From assembly GCF_001428525.1 (NCBI RefSeq), contig NZ_LMHW01000017.1:62001-126000 (forward strand): 64,000 nt of DNA. Reading direction: 5' to 3'. This DNA comes from Flavobacterium sp. Root186. GTDB lineage: Bacteria; Bacteroidota; Bacteroidia; Flavobacteriales; Flavobacteriaceae. Below the pieces are notes generated by a model. That model did no database searches and was not told the origin of the DNA. It saw nothing but the letters and a program-made list of their open reading frames with translations. Positions 1 through 8,795 of the stretch are shown here, in pieces (the first letter of the stretch is position 1; every line of letters begins with the position of its first letter). The position numbers and the translations under genes are program-made.

Positions 1-116
1 TCTACGTCTTTGTTGTTCTTTGCCAGTTCGGCTATTTCCAGATTCTCCTTTTCAGTCAATAAACCGTAAACATAAAGTTCTAGAATTCCTGATTCAATAT
101 ATTCTTGTGCTTCCAT
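1..116 (-). CDS. Anti-sigma factor, N-terminal fragment (partial)
   Basis: The first 38 codons of a minus-strand gene that runs off the left edge. The visible N-terminus begins MEAQEYIESGILELYVYGLL, which resembles the cytoplasmic start of RskA/anti-sigma-K type membrane anti-sigma factors of Bacteroidota. In that family the N-terminal segment binds and holds the partner ECF sigma factor, and a later transmembrane helix anchors it. Its ATG overlaps the stop codon of the sigma gene by one base (TAATG), so the two are probably translationally coupled. The transmembrane and periplasmic parts lie outside the window, so the family call rests on the N-terminus and the partner gene. Confidence 0.7.
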   Translation of the reverse strand, partial: MEAQEYIESGILELYVYGLLTEKENLEIAELAKNNKDV

Positions 117-646
117 TATATTTTTAAATAATTTCTTAAATCGTTAATACAGTTTCTGTTTTGTGTTTTGATAGTTCCCAGTGGCAGTGCCAATTCTTCT
201 GAAGCTTCTTGCTGGGTATATCCTTTAAAGAATAATAAATCAATAATTTCTATACATTTTGGTTTCAGTTTTTTTACGAATTCCTGAATTCCAATTGTAT
301 CAATTCTATTAATTAATTTATTACTGTCATCTAACAGATTTACGAAATTATCCGAGGAAAGGTTTTTTTGGCTGTTATTAAAATTTTTAGATCTCAGCTT
401 GTCAATCGAAGTATTCCTGGCTATATTAAGGATCCAGGTGTAAAATCGGCCTTTACTTTCGTTATAAGAATCGATATTTTTCCAGATTTTTACAAAAACT
501 TCCTGCAAAACATCTTCGGCTTCTTCACGATTTTTGATTAAAACATTAATGACTGAAAATAAACTTTTAGAGTACATATCGTACAAATGGGTAAAAGCTC
601 TTTCGTCTTTTTTGTAAATTAAAACTAACAATTCTTCTTGACTCAT
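116..646 (-). CDS. ECF-type RNA polymerase sigma factor
   Basis: A 176-residue sigma-70 family protein of the extracytoplasmic-function class. Region 2 spans about residues 10-80 and contains the typical EEAEDVLQEVFVKIW core-binding segment. Region 4 spans about 120-172 with a helix-turn-helix (GYTQQEASEELALPLGTIKT) that would read the -35 element. Regions 1.1 and 3 are absent, as expected for this class. It is followed in the same operon by the anti-sigma gene (TAATG overlap). The target promoters cannot be read from this sequence. Confidence 0.93.
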   Translation of the reverse strand: MSQEELLVLIYKKDERAFTHLYDMYSKSLFSVINVLIKNREEAEDVLQEVFVKIWKNIDSYNESKGRFYTWILNIARNTSIDKLRSKNFNNSQKNLSSDNFVNLLDDSNKLINRIDTIGIQEFVKKLKPKCIEIIDLLFFKGYTQQEASEELALPLGTIKTQNRNCINDLRNYLKI

Positions 647-922
647 AGATTTGGATTTAAAGCTTAAACAAAAATTTATTGAACATTATTTTTATACCTG
701 AGATAAAGATAGTTCATTTTTTTGTGAAAAATAATATTTTTTTTTAGTAGTCCAAACCTTAGGAAAATAGGGCTTTTCGAAAATATTTAGAAAAAAAGTG
801 CAATTTTTTTTACTTTTTTAAATCCAAAAGTAAACCCTTTACGTATATAACATTATAGATGAAAAAATGAAGAGAGAAAGATTTAGCAATTAATAAGATT
901 GAGTTTTTAAGAGTAAAAAATT

Positions 923-1110
923 ATGAGAAGGATAGAAAAATTTAAAATATTGATTGTGGGTTTAACAACTGTTTTGTCGCTGATAAATTTTAGCAATAAA
1001 GATTTTAAAAATGAAATCGTTCAAAATGAACTTAATAAAAATATTGAATAGTTGATGTCCTCGGACTTCCAACTGAAAATCAAAACAATAATAGTAATCA
1101 TGCATGCTAA
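923..1110 (+). pseudogene. Possible small exported peptide gene with a frameshift
   Basis: Positions 923-1051 encode 42 residues with a basic start (MRRIEKFK) and a hydrophobic stretch (ILIVGLTTVLSLI), like a signal peptide. It stops at TAG 1049-1051. The next frame is open from 1048 to a TAA at 1108-1110 and reads VDVLGLPTENQNNNSNHAC. One missing base near 1045-1050 would join both parts into a peptide of about 62 residues. A strong terminator follows at 1265-1302, so the region is probably transcribed. I do not recognise the peptide. It may be a real 42-residue product, a pseudogene or a sequencing error. Confidence 0.27.
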
Positions 1111-1264
1111 ACGAACTGAAATTTTCCACTATAAACGCCATAGATAATTGAATTAGTGCGATTAAGATTAAAAGATTTTCATTCTAACCGGGGCATCAAC
1201 TATAATTTTAAAAATATAAAAGAGACAAATAATTAATTCATGGTTTGATTTGTTTGTATGGGGG

Positions 1265-1302
1265 GAAGCCCGGCGTCTGATTAACGCCGGGCTTCATTTT
1301 TT
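1265..1302 (+). terminator. Rho-independent terminator
   Basis: An 11-bp perfect GC-rich stem (GAAGCCCGGCG at 1265-1275 with CGCCGGGCTTC at 1285-1295) and a 9-base loop are followed by ATTTTTTATTT. It lies about 155 bases after the small peptide region and before the glutathione peroxidase gene. The rest of 647-1386 is AT-rich with no other recognisable feature. Confidence 0.85.
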
Positions 1303-1386
1303 ATTTAACTTATAATTAATAAAAATAAAAGCGGTAAAAAATATTCAGCAATACAGATTTTAATTAATTTTATAAAAAAATATAAA

Positions 1387-1974
1387 ATGAAAAAAATACT
1401 ATTTATAGCATACAGTACCTTATTTTTTATAAGCGCACAAACTCAGGCTCAAACAAGCACAAATAAATTATCTAAATCAGATAAAGCTATGGCAAAAGAA
1501 AACATTTATCAGTTTAAAGTTGAAGATTTATCAGGTAATACTTTTGATTTTGCTTCTTTAAAAGGCAAAAAGGTACTAATCGTAAACACAGCATCAAAAT
1601 GCGGATTAACTCCTCAATACAAAGATCTTGAAGCTGTTTATAAACAATACAAAGACAAAGAGTTTGTAATTGTTGGTTTCCCGGCAAACAATTTTGCATC
1701 TCAGGAACCTGGAACAAACAAAGAAATTGAAACTTTCTGCCAGCAAAATTATGGTGTAACTTTCCCAATGATGGATAAAGTTTCTGTAAAAGGTGACGAT
1801 ATGTGTGAGGTTTATAAATTCTTAACTCAAAAATCTAAAAATGGATTACAGGATTCTGAAGTAGAATGGAATTTTCAAAAATACTTAATCAACGAAAGAG
1901 GAGAATTGGTAAAAGTAATTAAACCAAAAACTTTAGTTACAGATCCAGAAGTTATTAATTGGATCAAGAGTTAA
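1387..1974 (+). CDS. Exported glutathione peroxidase family thiol peroxidase
   Basis: A 195-residue member of the glutathione peroxidase (BtuE/GPx) family, which reduces hydrogen peroxide and lipid hydroperoxides using thioredoxin or a low-molecular-weight thiol. Residues 1-22 form a signal peptide (MKKILFIAYSTLFFISAQTQ), so it acts in the periplasm. The mature domain has the tetrad Cys72 (NTASKCG), Gln106, Trp161 and Asn162 (EWNFQKYL). Cys replaces selenocysteine, and Cys118 is placed as the resolving cysteine of thioredoxin-dependent members. It is a single-gene unit ending in its own terminator. Confidence 0.93.
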   Translation: MKKILFIAYSTLFFISAQTQAQTSTNKLSKSDKAMAKENIYQFKVEDLSGNTFDFASLKGKKVLIVNTASKCGLTPQYKDLEAVYKQYKDKEFVIVGFPANNFASQEPGTNKEIETFCQQNYGVTFPMMDKVSVKGDDMCEVYKFLTQKSKNGLQDSEVEWNFQKYLINERGELVKVIKPKTLVTDPEVINWIKS

Positions 1975-1991
1975 TTTAGAACTTTCTAGAC

Positions 1992-2037
1992 AAAAAATCC
2001 ACAAATTTGATAAATTCAAATTTGTGGATTTTTTTTG
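1992..2037 (+). terminator. Rho-independent terminator after the peroxidase gene
   Basis: A long AT-rich hairpin: AAAAAATCCACAAATTTGA at 1992-2010 pairs with TCAAATTTGTGGATTTTTT across a 5-base loop and runs into a T tract. The A/T symmetry could also let it work for the converging minus-strand gene. Confidence 0.8.
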
Positions 2038-2144
2038 AGGTTCAAAGTGACAAATTGCAAAGGGACAGAGGTTTTATCTCGAAATAGAAAAAACGTGCTA
2101 ATCCGTGTCTTCGCAATAGAAAATCCGTAAAATTCGTGTACCAA

Positions 2145-2642
2145 TTACTTCAATATTAACTGCATAAAAACCAAATCCAGCCAATGATCAAATTTATATC
2201 CAACTTCGCGGATTGTTCCTGACACCACAAATCCAAATTTTTCATGAAAAGCTATACTTCCGGCATTGTCAGCATCGATAGCGCCAATCATAACATGAAA
2301 ACCTTGCTCTTTGGCCAAACGAATTAATTCTGTTAATAATTTAGATCCAATTCCCTTTCCAATAACATTATCAACCACATAAACAGAATGCTCAACGGTA
2401 TATTGATACCCAATTTTTTCACGAAACTGACCATAACTTCCAAAGCCAACAACTTCTCCCTCTAAATCTGCTACTACAATAGGAAGGTTTTTAGCTTTTT
2501 TATCCTCAAACCATTTTGTTTGTATTTCAAGAGTTTGGACATCATAACTATAATTTGCCGTTGTATGCAGGATAGAATGATTTACAATTTCAAGTATTTT
2601 TTCTAAATCGTTTGTGGTTGCAGGTCTAAGAATAAGGCTCAT
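2145..2642 (-). CDS. GNAT family N-acetyltransferase (phosphinothricin acetyltransferase-like)
   Basis: A 165-residue single-domain GNAT protein. The acetyl-CoA binding signature is visible around residues 93-104 (NVIGKGIGSKLL), after the strand ending VEHSVYVVD. The N-terminal LRPATTNDLEKILEIVN and the late segment AGSIAFHEKFGFVVSGTIREVGYK are typical of the Pat/YncA branch, whose members acetylate amino groups of small molecules such as methionine sulfone or phosphinothricin. The substrate here is unknown. It is followed upstream on the same strand by the thioredoxin-fold gene, with a repeat-like spacer of 76 bases between them. Confidence 0.88.
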   Translation of the reverse strand: MSLILRPATTNDLEKILEIVNHSILHTTANYSYDVQTLEIQTKWFEDKKAKNLPIVVADLEGEVVGFGSYGQFREKIGYQYTVEHSVYVVDNVIGKGIGSKLLTELIRLAKEQGFHVMIGAIDADNAGSIAFHEKFGFVVSGTIREVGYKFDHWLDLVFMQLILK

Positions 2643-2718
2643 GGTTTTAATCTTTTAAAATTTCACGTCACAAAGAAATCCGTGTTAATTCGTGAAATTT
2701 GTGTTTATTATTTTAAGT

Positions 2719-3894
2719 TTATTTAGAATTTAATTCAGTTAGTAAAGTATCAATATCTTTCGTGTTCCAGCCCATTTCCTTACCAATTGCTTTGGCATCT
2801 TTAGCGTATTTCAATGCCTGTTTTTTGTCTTTTATTTTATTATAAAGCCGGGCGACGAGTAAATTTCCATCATAAGAATCAGTTAGTTCTAAAGAATGTT
2901 TTACCCATATAATTGATTTTTTCAAACTTTCGGTATCATTAATATGTTTTAAATACGTCTGCCCGATATCTTTTAAGAAACTAGCGTCATTCCAAACTAA
3001 TTTCTCAGTGTCTTCCAAAGTTACTTTTTTGTAGAAATTCCACTTTTCAGTACGTTCAGCCAGCGTTAAATCGAATTTAAAAACAAGAGAGTCCGTTTTT
3101 TGCAATCGAATTGATTTTGCAACTTCTCTTTGTTTGTAATAATTTATAGTATCGAGATTGTCAACAAGCGGGCGAAGTAATTCGTTTACAATACTTTCAA
3201 CTTTACGGTCTACGCGATTTTGCGAAGCCACAGCGGCAAATTCTTTTTGATGTTTTAAAACATATTGAAATTCTCTGGAATTAATATCAGTAACACCATT
3301 TGCAATTACACGCCAATTGATTTCACTAACCAATTGAGAATCTGATTGTGTTTGAAGGTAAATATGTGTTGGAATCGATAATTGGGTTCTGTCTTTTCCT
3401 TTTTTCAGCGTATTCAAATAAGTAAAGAACTTTGTAGCATTACTTGGATCTGCCAAAAAATCTTTTTCTAAATAAGGCAACTGTAATTTAGGATTTAAAG
3501 CATAATTAGCTTCTGCCAAAAATTCTTCTTTTTTCATTTCGCCTTTTAAAGCATATAAAAGAGTTTCATGAGCATCTACAAACAAAAATGACGGAAGTGA
3601 AGTAGTTTTAAATTTATTTTTGAGTGAGGTTCCTTCTTCCTTTTCAATGTTTTTCCAAACACATATATAATTTTTATTCAAAAAGTCCATCACATTTTGA
3701 TCACTGAAAACTTCTTTTTTCATTTGGTTACAATGCGGACACCAATCTGCATACAACATTACAAAAACTGGTTTGCCTTGTGTTTTAGCATTTTCTAAAG
3801 CCGTTTTGTACGTTATTCCGTCAACAGCAAATTGATTTTGAGATTTTACGGTTTGCAGCGAAACGAAAAGAAAAAGTAAATATAAAAAACGCAT
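2719..3894 (-). CDS. Exported thioredoxin-fold protein with C-terminal helical region
   Basis: A 391-residue protein. Residues 1-18 form a signal peptide (MRFLYLLFLFVSLQTVKSQ). A thioredoxin domain (about 22-130) has the redox motif CPHC (ADWCPHCNQMKKEVF) and the cis-Pro region TTSLPSFLFVD. The rest (about 140-390) is mostly helical and ends in a TPR-like segment. In this family the domain serves as a periplasmic disulfide reductase or thiol-disulfide exchanger. The substrate is not evident. A TATATTTG box at 3929-3936 on this strand gives a likely promoter. Confidence 0.85.
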   Translation of the reverse strand: MRFLYLLFLFVSLQTVKSQNQFAVDGITYKTALENAKTQGKPVFVMLYADWCPHCNQMKKEVFSDQNVMDFLNKNYICVWKNIEKEEGTSLKNKFKTTSLPSFLFVDAHETLLYALKGEMKKEEFLAEANYALNPKLQLPYLEKDFLADPSNATKFFTYLNTLKKGKDRTQLSIPTHIYLQTQSDSQLVSEINWRVIANGVTDINSREFQYVLKHQKEFAAVASQNRVDRKVESIVNELLRPLVDNLDTINYYKQREVAKSIRLQKTDSLVFKFDLTLAERTEKWNFYKKVTLEDTEKLVWNDASFLKDIGQTYLKHINDTESLKKSIIWVKHSLELTDSYDGNLLVARLYNKIKDKKQALKYAKDAKAIGKEMGWNTKDIDTLLTELNSK

Positions 3895-3928
3895 AAAGGG
3901 TTAATTTTAATAAAGAAATTCTGTTTTA

Positions 3929-3936
3929 CAAATATA
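3929..3936 (-). promoter_or_regulatory. Predicted -7 box for the thioredoxin-fold gene
   Basis: TATATTTG on the minus strand matches the Bacteroidota -7 consensus TAnnTTTG and sits about 35 bases before the start codon at 3894. I see no clear TTG at the ideal distance. Confidence 0.5.
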
Positions 3937-4002
3937 TTCTCTTTTTATAAAATCAGTCTTAATATCTTCCTAATATATAAGTTAAATCAAGCGCGAAGTT
4001 TG

Positions 4003-4010
4003 TAACTTTG
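4003..4010 (+). promoter_or_regulatory. Predicted -7 box for menD
   Basis: TAACTTTG matches TAnnTTTG and lies 60 bases before the menD start codon. The -33 region is not a clear match. Confidence 0.45.
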
Positions 4011-4070
4011 TATTCGTAAAAGAAAATTTTAAACAATCTATTTTCTTTAAAAAATTATACACCATTTAGA

Positions 4071-5735
4071 ATGATTTACCCCAAAATAGCGCTTGCACAA
4101 AGCATTATAGAGATTTGTTCAGCAAAAGGAATTCATAATATTATAATTTCTCCAGGTTCGCGAAATGCACCTTTGACGATTGGTTTCGCACAAAATCCAA
4201 ATTTTAAATGTTACAGTATTGCCGATGAGCGCTGTGCCGCATTCTTTGCTTTAGGAATCGCGATGCAGACTAAAAAACCAACAGCAGTTGTTTGTACGTC
4301 AGGATCGGCATTATTGAATTATTACCCGGCTGTAGCCGAAGCCTTTTACAGTCAGATTCCGCTAATTGTAATTTCTGCAGATCGTCCGCAGAGTAAAATC
4401 GATATAGGCGACGGGCAAACCATTCGTCAGGAAAATGTATACTTAAATCATTCCGTTTTTAATGCCAATTTAACCGAAGACGCTTCGGTAGAAAATGATT
4501 TAAAAATCAATAAAGCCATAGAAACAGCAATTCTTCAAAAAGGCCCGGTCCATATTAATGCACCATTTGAAGAACCATTATACGAAACGGTTTCAGAACT
4601 TTCTGTTGAGCCAAAAATAACAACTCCGGAAGAAGAAATTCCAACCAAAATTATTGATAACAGCGAAGAAATTGTTTCTATTTGGAATTCGGCCAAAAGA
4701 AAATTAATTCTTATTGGAGGAATAAACGAATCTAATTCTATAGATCAGGAAATTTTAGAAAATTTAGGGAATGATCCATCGATTGTTGTACTTACAGAAA
4801 CTACTTCAAACTTGCATCATCCGAGCTTTATAAATAGTATAGATACTTTAATTACACCATTTGACGATTCAGATTTTAAAGAACTTGAAGCTCAAGTTTT
4901 AATCACTTTTGGAGGTATGATTGTATCGAAACGAATTAAAGCTTTTTTACGAAAATATAAACCTGCACATCACTGGCATATAGATACTTTACGTGCTTAT
5001 AATACATTTAATACTTTAAGTAAACATTTTGTGATGGAACCAAATGATTTTTTTAAAGATCTGCTTCCAAAAACAGAATTTACAGCAAGTAATTATTTTA
5101 AAAAGATAGATAAAATCTACAGCCTAAGAAATAAAAGGAAAGAAGAATATTTAAAGAAAATTCCATTTTCAGATTTTAAAGTTTTTGAAAAAGTAATCGA
5201 ATCGCTTCCTAAAAACAGTCACTTACAAATTAGTAATAGTTCAGCAATTCGTTATGCACAATTAATCGAGATTGATCCATCAATTGAAGTATTTTGCAAC
5301 AGAGGAACAAGCGGTATTGACGGAAGCACTTCAACCGCAGTTGGATCAGCCGTTGGAAGCGGAAAACAAACTGTTTTTATTACAGGGGATATCAGCTTTT
5401 TATATGACAGTAATGCTTTATGGAACTCCTATATTCCTAAAAACTTCAAAATTATTATAATCAATAATGGAGGAGGAGGAATCTTTAGGATTTTACCTGG
5501 CCATGAAGAAAAACCTGTTTTTAATACTTATTTTGAAACCTCACACCAATTAACGGCAGAACATTTGGCGAAAATGTATAATTGCAATTATTTTAAAGCC
5601 AATGATTTGACAGAACTAAATGAGAATTTAGAAAAATTGTACAATAACAATGGAGCGCCGGGAATATTAGAAGTATTTACACCAACTGCGGAAAACGATG
5701 TTATTTTAAAACAATACTTTAAAGAGCTTGTTTAA
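4071..5735 (+). CDS. menD: 2-succinyl-5-enolpyruvyl-6-hydroxy-3-cyclohexene-1-carboxylate synthase
   Basis: MenD, 554 residues, full length. It is a thiamine-diphosphate enzyme that joins isochorismate and 2-oxoglutarate (with loss of CO2) to make SEPHCHC, the first committed step of menaquinone synthesis. The N-terminal pyrimidine-binding domain shows SPGSRNAPL (27-35), the conserved Glu53 that activates the cofactor, and TSGSALLNYYPAV. The C-terminal domain shows the diphosphate and Mg2+ motif GDISFLYDSNAL near 438 and NNGGGGIFRILPG. It opens the men cluster. Flavobacteria rely on menaquinone for respiration, so it is probably essential. Confidence 0.97.
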   Translation: MIYPKIALAQSIIEICSAKGIHNIIISPGSRNAPLTIGFAQNPNFKCYSIADERCAAFFALGIAMQTKKPTAVVCTSGSALLNYYPAVAEAFYSQIPLIVISADRPQSKIDIGDGQTIRQENVYLNHSVFNANLTEDASVENDLKINKAIETAILQKGPVHINAPFEEPLYETVSELSVEPKITTPEEEIPTKIIDNSEEIVSIWNSAKRKLILIGGINESNSIDQEILENLGNDPSIVVLTETTSNLHHPSFINSIDTLITPFDDSDFKELEAQVLITFGGMIVSKRIKAFLRKYKPAHHWHIDTLRAYNTFNTLSKHFVMEPNDFFKDLLPKTEFTASNYFKKIDKIYSLRNKRKEEYLKKIPFSDFKVFEKVIESLPKNSHLQISNSSAIRYAQLIEIDPSIEVFCNRGTSGIDGSTSTAVGSAVGSGKQTVFITGDISFLYDSNALWNSYIPKNFKIIIINNGGGGIFRILPGHEEKPVFNTYFETSHQLTAEHLAKMYNCNYFKANDLTELNENLEKLYNNNGAPGILEVFTPTAENDVILKQYFKELV

Positions 5736-5764
5736 TATTTTGTAAGTTAAGTAGTGTTAAATAT

Positions 5765-5795
5765 TTGCTTTGAAGTATAATAATATTTAGATTTG
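5765..5795 (+). promoter_or_regulatory. Predicted promoter for the DUF2853 gene
   Basis: TTG at 5765-5767, a 20-base spacer and TAGATTTG at 5788-5795 fit the Bacteroidota -33/-7 pattern. The start codon is 33 bases further on. Confidence 0.5.
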
Positions 5796-5828
5796 GCTAT
5801 ATAATAGTAACCAATATTAAATTTTATT

Positions 5829-6170
5829 ATGAGCAAAAGAGAAGAATTAATTCAGAAGTATGCAGCAGATTTAAAAGACAAATGCGGAGTGACTCCAAAT
5901 ATGGATTTATTGACTAAAGTAACAATTGGCTGTGGACCTTCAATTTATAATGCTGATGCCTCTACAGTAGCGGCAAGTCAAGATTCAGAGATACAAACTG
6001 TTAAAAATAATTTTTTGATTAAGAAATTAGGCTTAGCGGATACTCCGGCTTTAGATGAGGCTATTCATGCTGTTTTAGAAAAATACGGAAAATCAAACAA
6101 GCACAAATACAGAGCTGTCGTTTATTATCTATTAACAGTACACTTTAAAAAAGAAAGTGTTTATAAATAA
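5829..6170 (+). CDS. DUF2853 family protein
   Basis: A small, soluble 113-residue protein without signal peptide or membrane segment. It matches the DUF2853 family along its whole length, with the characteristic segments LTKVTIGCGPSIYN, VKNNFLIKKLGL and YRAVVYYLLTVHFKKESVY. No biochemical function is established for the family. It has its own predicted promoter and terminator, so its place between menD and the S1 protein gene probably does not mean co-transcription. Confidence 0.88.
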   Translation: MSKREELIQKYAADLKDKCGVTPNMDLLTKVTIGCGPSIYNADASTVAASQDSEIQTVKNNFLIKKLGLADTPALDEAIHAVLEKYGKSNKHKYRAVVYYLLTVHFKKESVYK

Positions 6171-6178
6171 CAAAAGTA

Positions 6179-6203
6179 AAAGCGTCAAAATTGGCGCTTT
6201 TTT
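6179..6203 (+). terminator. Rho-independent terminator after DUF2853
   Basis: AAAGCGTC at 6179-6186 pairs with GGCGCTTT at 6193-6200 (one G-T pair), followed by TTTTCTTTTT. Confidence 0.75.
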
Positions 6204-6255
6204 CTTTTTATATGTCTTAATCCAAAACATTTTTCATTTACCATTTCAAACTTCG

Positions 6256-6263
6256 TACATTTG
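6256..6263 (+). promoter_or_regulatory. Predicted -7 box for the CvfB-like gene
   Basis: TACATTTG matches TAnnTTTG and lies 43 bases before the start codon. The following leader contains the near-repeat TTAGAAACTTAG / TTAGAAACTC. Confidence 0.5.
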
Positions 6264-6306
6264 CACCTTAGAAACTTAGCTGCTTACAGCTTAGAAACTC
6301 ATAATA

Positions 6307-7161
6307 ATGCTTGAAATAGGAAAATACAATACACTAACTATATTACGTGATACAAAAGTTGGTCTTTTTTTAGGAAATCCTGAAAAAGATCCAGATGGAA
6401 TTCACGATGTTTTATTACCAAATAAATATGTTCCAAATGAATTTGAAATAGGCGAAGAGCTTGTCGTTTTTGTTTATTTAGATCATGAACAGCGCCCAGT
6501 GGCTACTACTCTTGAACCTTATATTTTACTTAATGAGTTTGCGCTTTTAAGAGTAAACTACATCAATAACGTTGGTGCTTTTATGGATTGGGGAATGGAA
6601 AAAGATATTCTGGTACCGTTTAAAGAACAGGCGCGCCCAATGGAAAAAGGAAAACGCTACCTTGTTTATCTTTATAAAGATGAAAAAACCAATCGTTTGG
6701 TGGCCTCAAGTAAGTTGAACCAATTTTTAAATAACGATCAGCTTACAGTTGAAAAAGGAGAAGAAGTTGATTTGATAGTTTCTCACATTACAGAGTTGGG
6801 AATAAATGTAATTATTAACGAACAGCATAAAGGGCTCTTGTATAAAGATGAAGTTTATGACGATTCGATAAGAACCGGCGACAGAATGCGCGGTTATATT
6901 AAAACCATTCGTCCTGATAATAAAATTGATGTTGCCTTGCAAATTCAAGGTTATCAGAGTATTGAGCCAAATGCAGAAAAGATTTTAGATGAATTAAGAG
7001 CCAATCGTGGCTTTTTGCGCTTAAATGATAATTCGCATCCGGAAGACATTAAAACGGTTTTAAAAATGAGCAAAAAAACTTTTAAAAAAGCTGTTGGAGC
7101 TTTATATAAAGAGAAACTCATTGAAATTAAAGAAGATGGGATTTATTTGGTAAAAGAATAA
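6307..7161 (+). CDS. S1 RNA-binding domain protein, CvfB family
   Basis: A 284-residue cytoplasmic protein with the CvfB/YitL layout: an N-terminal S1-like barrel (about 1-65, ILRDTKVGLFLG), a second S1 domain (about 66-140, NNVGAFMDWGMEKDILVPF), a third (about 148-215, ELGINVIINEQHKGLLYKDEV) and a C-terminal winged-helix domain (about 225-284). Members bind RNA through the S1 barrels. In Staphylococcus, CvfB affects virulence gene expression. The role in flavobacteria is unknown. It lies inside the men cluster but has its own promoter box and terminator. Confidence 0.88.
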   Translation: MLEIGKYNTLTILRDTKVGLFLGNPEKDPDGIHDVLLPNKYVPNEFEIGEELVVFVYLDHEQRPVATTLEPYILLNEFALLRVNYINNVGAFMDWGMEKDILVPFKEQARPMEKGKRYLVYLYKDEKTNRLVASSKLNQFLNNDQLTVEKGEEVDLIVSHITELGINVIINEQHKGLLYKDEVYDDSIRTGDRMRGYIKTIRPDNKIDVALQIQGYQSIEPNAEKILDELRANRGFLRLNDNSHPEDIKTVLKMSKKTFKKAVGALYKEKLIEIKEDGIYLVKE

Positions 7162-7175
7162 AATTCTAATATTTT

Positions 7176-7223
7176 AAATTCCAAATTCCCATGCATTACG
7201 AATATAGTTGGAATTTGGAATTT
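7176..7223. repeat. Intergenic palindrome, AATTCCAAATTCC family (copy 1)
   Basis: AAATTCCAAATTCC at 7176-7189 pairs perfectly with GGAATTTGGAATTT at 7210-7223. The same motif recurs at 63911-63960, and a partial copy lies near 54316-54350. Confidence 0.7.
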
Positions 7224-7257
7224 TTTATTTTTTGAAATTTCAAAATTATTTATAACA

Positions 7258-7296
7258 GGAAAGGCTGCTCATTACAAGCAGCCTTTCCCTTTTTAT
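7258..7296 (+). terminator. Strong rho-independent terminator
   Basis: A 12-bp perfect stem (GGAAAGGCTGCT at 7258-7269, AGCAGCCTTTCC at 7277-7288) with a 7-base loop is followed by CTTTTTATT. It ends the CvfB-like transcript. The remaining 650 bases to menB are AT-rich. I see no gene, tRNA or recognisable riboswitch there and no exact TAnnTTTG box. Confidence 0.85.
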
Positions 7297-7950
7297 TCTA
7301 GTTTTAAAAAAAATTGTAATTAAAAAAAAACAGAAATAAAATAATTCGAATTCATCTTGAAAGTAAGCAGCTTTACGAATTTTAGAAACTTCTTTCGTGA
7401 TGGTATGTCTTTAAACAATTAATGCGTTTATCTTAAAAGCAAAAATTTAATTTCACGGCTAATCCATTTGGTTTAATAAAATAACTTATAGAAAGTTTTA
7501 GTTAGCATTTTTTCCTCTTTTCGTAATCAATTTTATACTAATTACAAAACAATTCTAGCGTTTAACCTTAGGTGTTACTATCTCCTTTTTGAAGTTTTGA
7601 CAAACGAGTAAATCATTTGCTCATTCCTAACAGGTTTACTATTTAAAACCATAAAAAAATGAGCGACAAATTTTTTAAATTTTCTCAAAAAAATCATTTT
7701 TTAGGTTAATAAATCAGTGAAAGAAAATCAATCTTATGTCAACAAAATAATTTGTATCTTGTTGATTTCTAGACTGTAAAATTACTCATTATTTTTTAAT
7801 ACTAATGTTAAAAAGTGTTATTTTTTATACAAGTATACCAATTGTTAACATTGAATGAAAAAATAGCTGTCACTTAAACAAAATTGAATAGGAAAAAATG
7901 TAAAAAATGGTTTATTTTTACACTATAATTTTTTAAATAAACAAACAGAA

Positions 7951-8784
7951 ATGGATTGGATTACAGCCAGAGAATTTGAAGATATAACCTATAAAAAATG
8001 TAACGGAGTTGCCAGAATTGCTTTTAACAGACCAAATGTTAGAAATGCTTTCAGACCTAAAACAACTTCAGAATTATACCAGGCTTTTTATGATGCACAA
8101 GAAGATACTTCAATAGGAGTAGTTTTACTTTCTGCAGAAGGCCCGTCAACTAAAGATGGAGTTTATTCGTTTTGCAGCGGAGGTGATCAAAATGCACGCG
8201 GACATCAGGGATATGTTGGAGAAGACGGACAGCATCGTTTAAATATTTTAGAAGTACAGCGTTTAATTCGTTTTATGCCAAAAGTAGTCATTGCAGTTGT
8301 TCCAGGCTGGGCTGTTGGAGGCGGACATAGTTTGCACGTAGTTTGCGATATGACACTGGCAAGTAAAGAGCACGCCATTTTTAAACAAACAGATGCTGAT
8401 GTTACCAGTTTTGACGGTGGTTACGGATCTGCTTATTTAGCTAAAATGGTCGGGCAGAAAAAAGCACGTGAAATTTTCTTTTTAGGAAGAAATTATTCAG
8501 CTCAGGAAGCTTTTGAAATGGGAATGGTAAATGCCGTAATTCCACATGATGAATTAGAAGCTACTGCATACGAATGGGCACAAGAAATCCTTCAAAAATC
8601 TCCAACTTCTATCAAAATGCTAAAATTTGCCATGAACCTAACAGACGACGGAATGGTTGGCCAGCAGGTTTTTGCAGGCGAAGCAACACGTTTAGCCTAC
8701 ATGACCGAAGAAGCAAAAGAAGGAAGAAATGCCTTTTTAGAAAAGAGAAAACCAAACTTTGGCGAAAATAAATGGCTGCCATAA
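7951..8784 (+). CDS. menB: 1,4-dihydroxy-2-naphthoyl-CoA synthase
   Basis: MenB, 277 residues, crotonase superfamily. It closes the second ring of the naphthoquinone by Dieckmann-type cyclisation of o-succinylbenzoyl-CoA. Family marks are FNRPNVRNAFRPKT near the N-terminus, the oxyanion-hole segment FCSGGDQNARG (about 73-83), GWAVGGGHSLHVVCDM with the second oxyanion glycines (about 119-134), and TSFDGGYGS with the catalytic aspartate. The C-terminus PNFGENKWLP is also typical. It is followed by menA 92 bases downstream. The 166-base stretch before the start has no clear promoter. Confidence 0.97.
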   Translation: MDWITAREFEDITYKKCNGVARIAFNRPNVRNAFRPKTTSELYQAFYDAQEDTSIGVVLLSAEGPSTKDGVYSFCSGGDQNARGHQGYVGEDGQHRLNILEVQRLIRFMPKVVIAVVPGWAVGGGHSLHVVCDMTLASKEHAIFKQTDADVTSFDGGYGSAYLAKMVGQKKAREIFFLGRNYSAQEAFEMGMVNAVIPHDELEATAYEWAQEILQKSPTSIKMLKFAMNLTDDGMVGQQVFAGEATRLAYMTEEAKEGRNAFLEKRKPNFGENKWLP

Positions 8785-8795
8785 ATTAATAAATT

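Noticed and set aside
1037..1051. A programmed -1 frameshift site in the small peptide gene
   Set aside because: AAAAATATTG does not form a proper slippery heptamer in the reading frame, and there is no downstream stimulatory structure. A mutation or sequencing error is simpler.
8574..8771. An open frame inside menB on the same strand
   Set aside because: It is a shadow of menB in another frame, with lysine- and arginine-rich low-complexity sequence.
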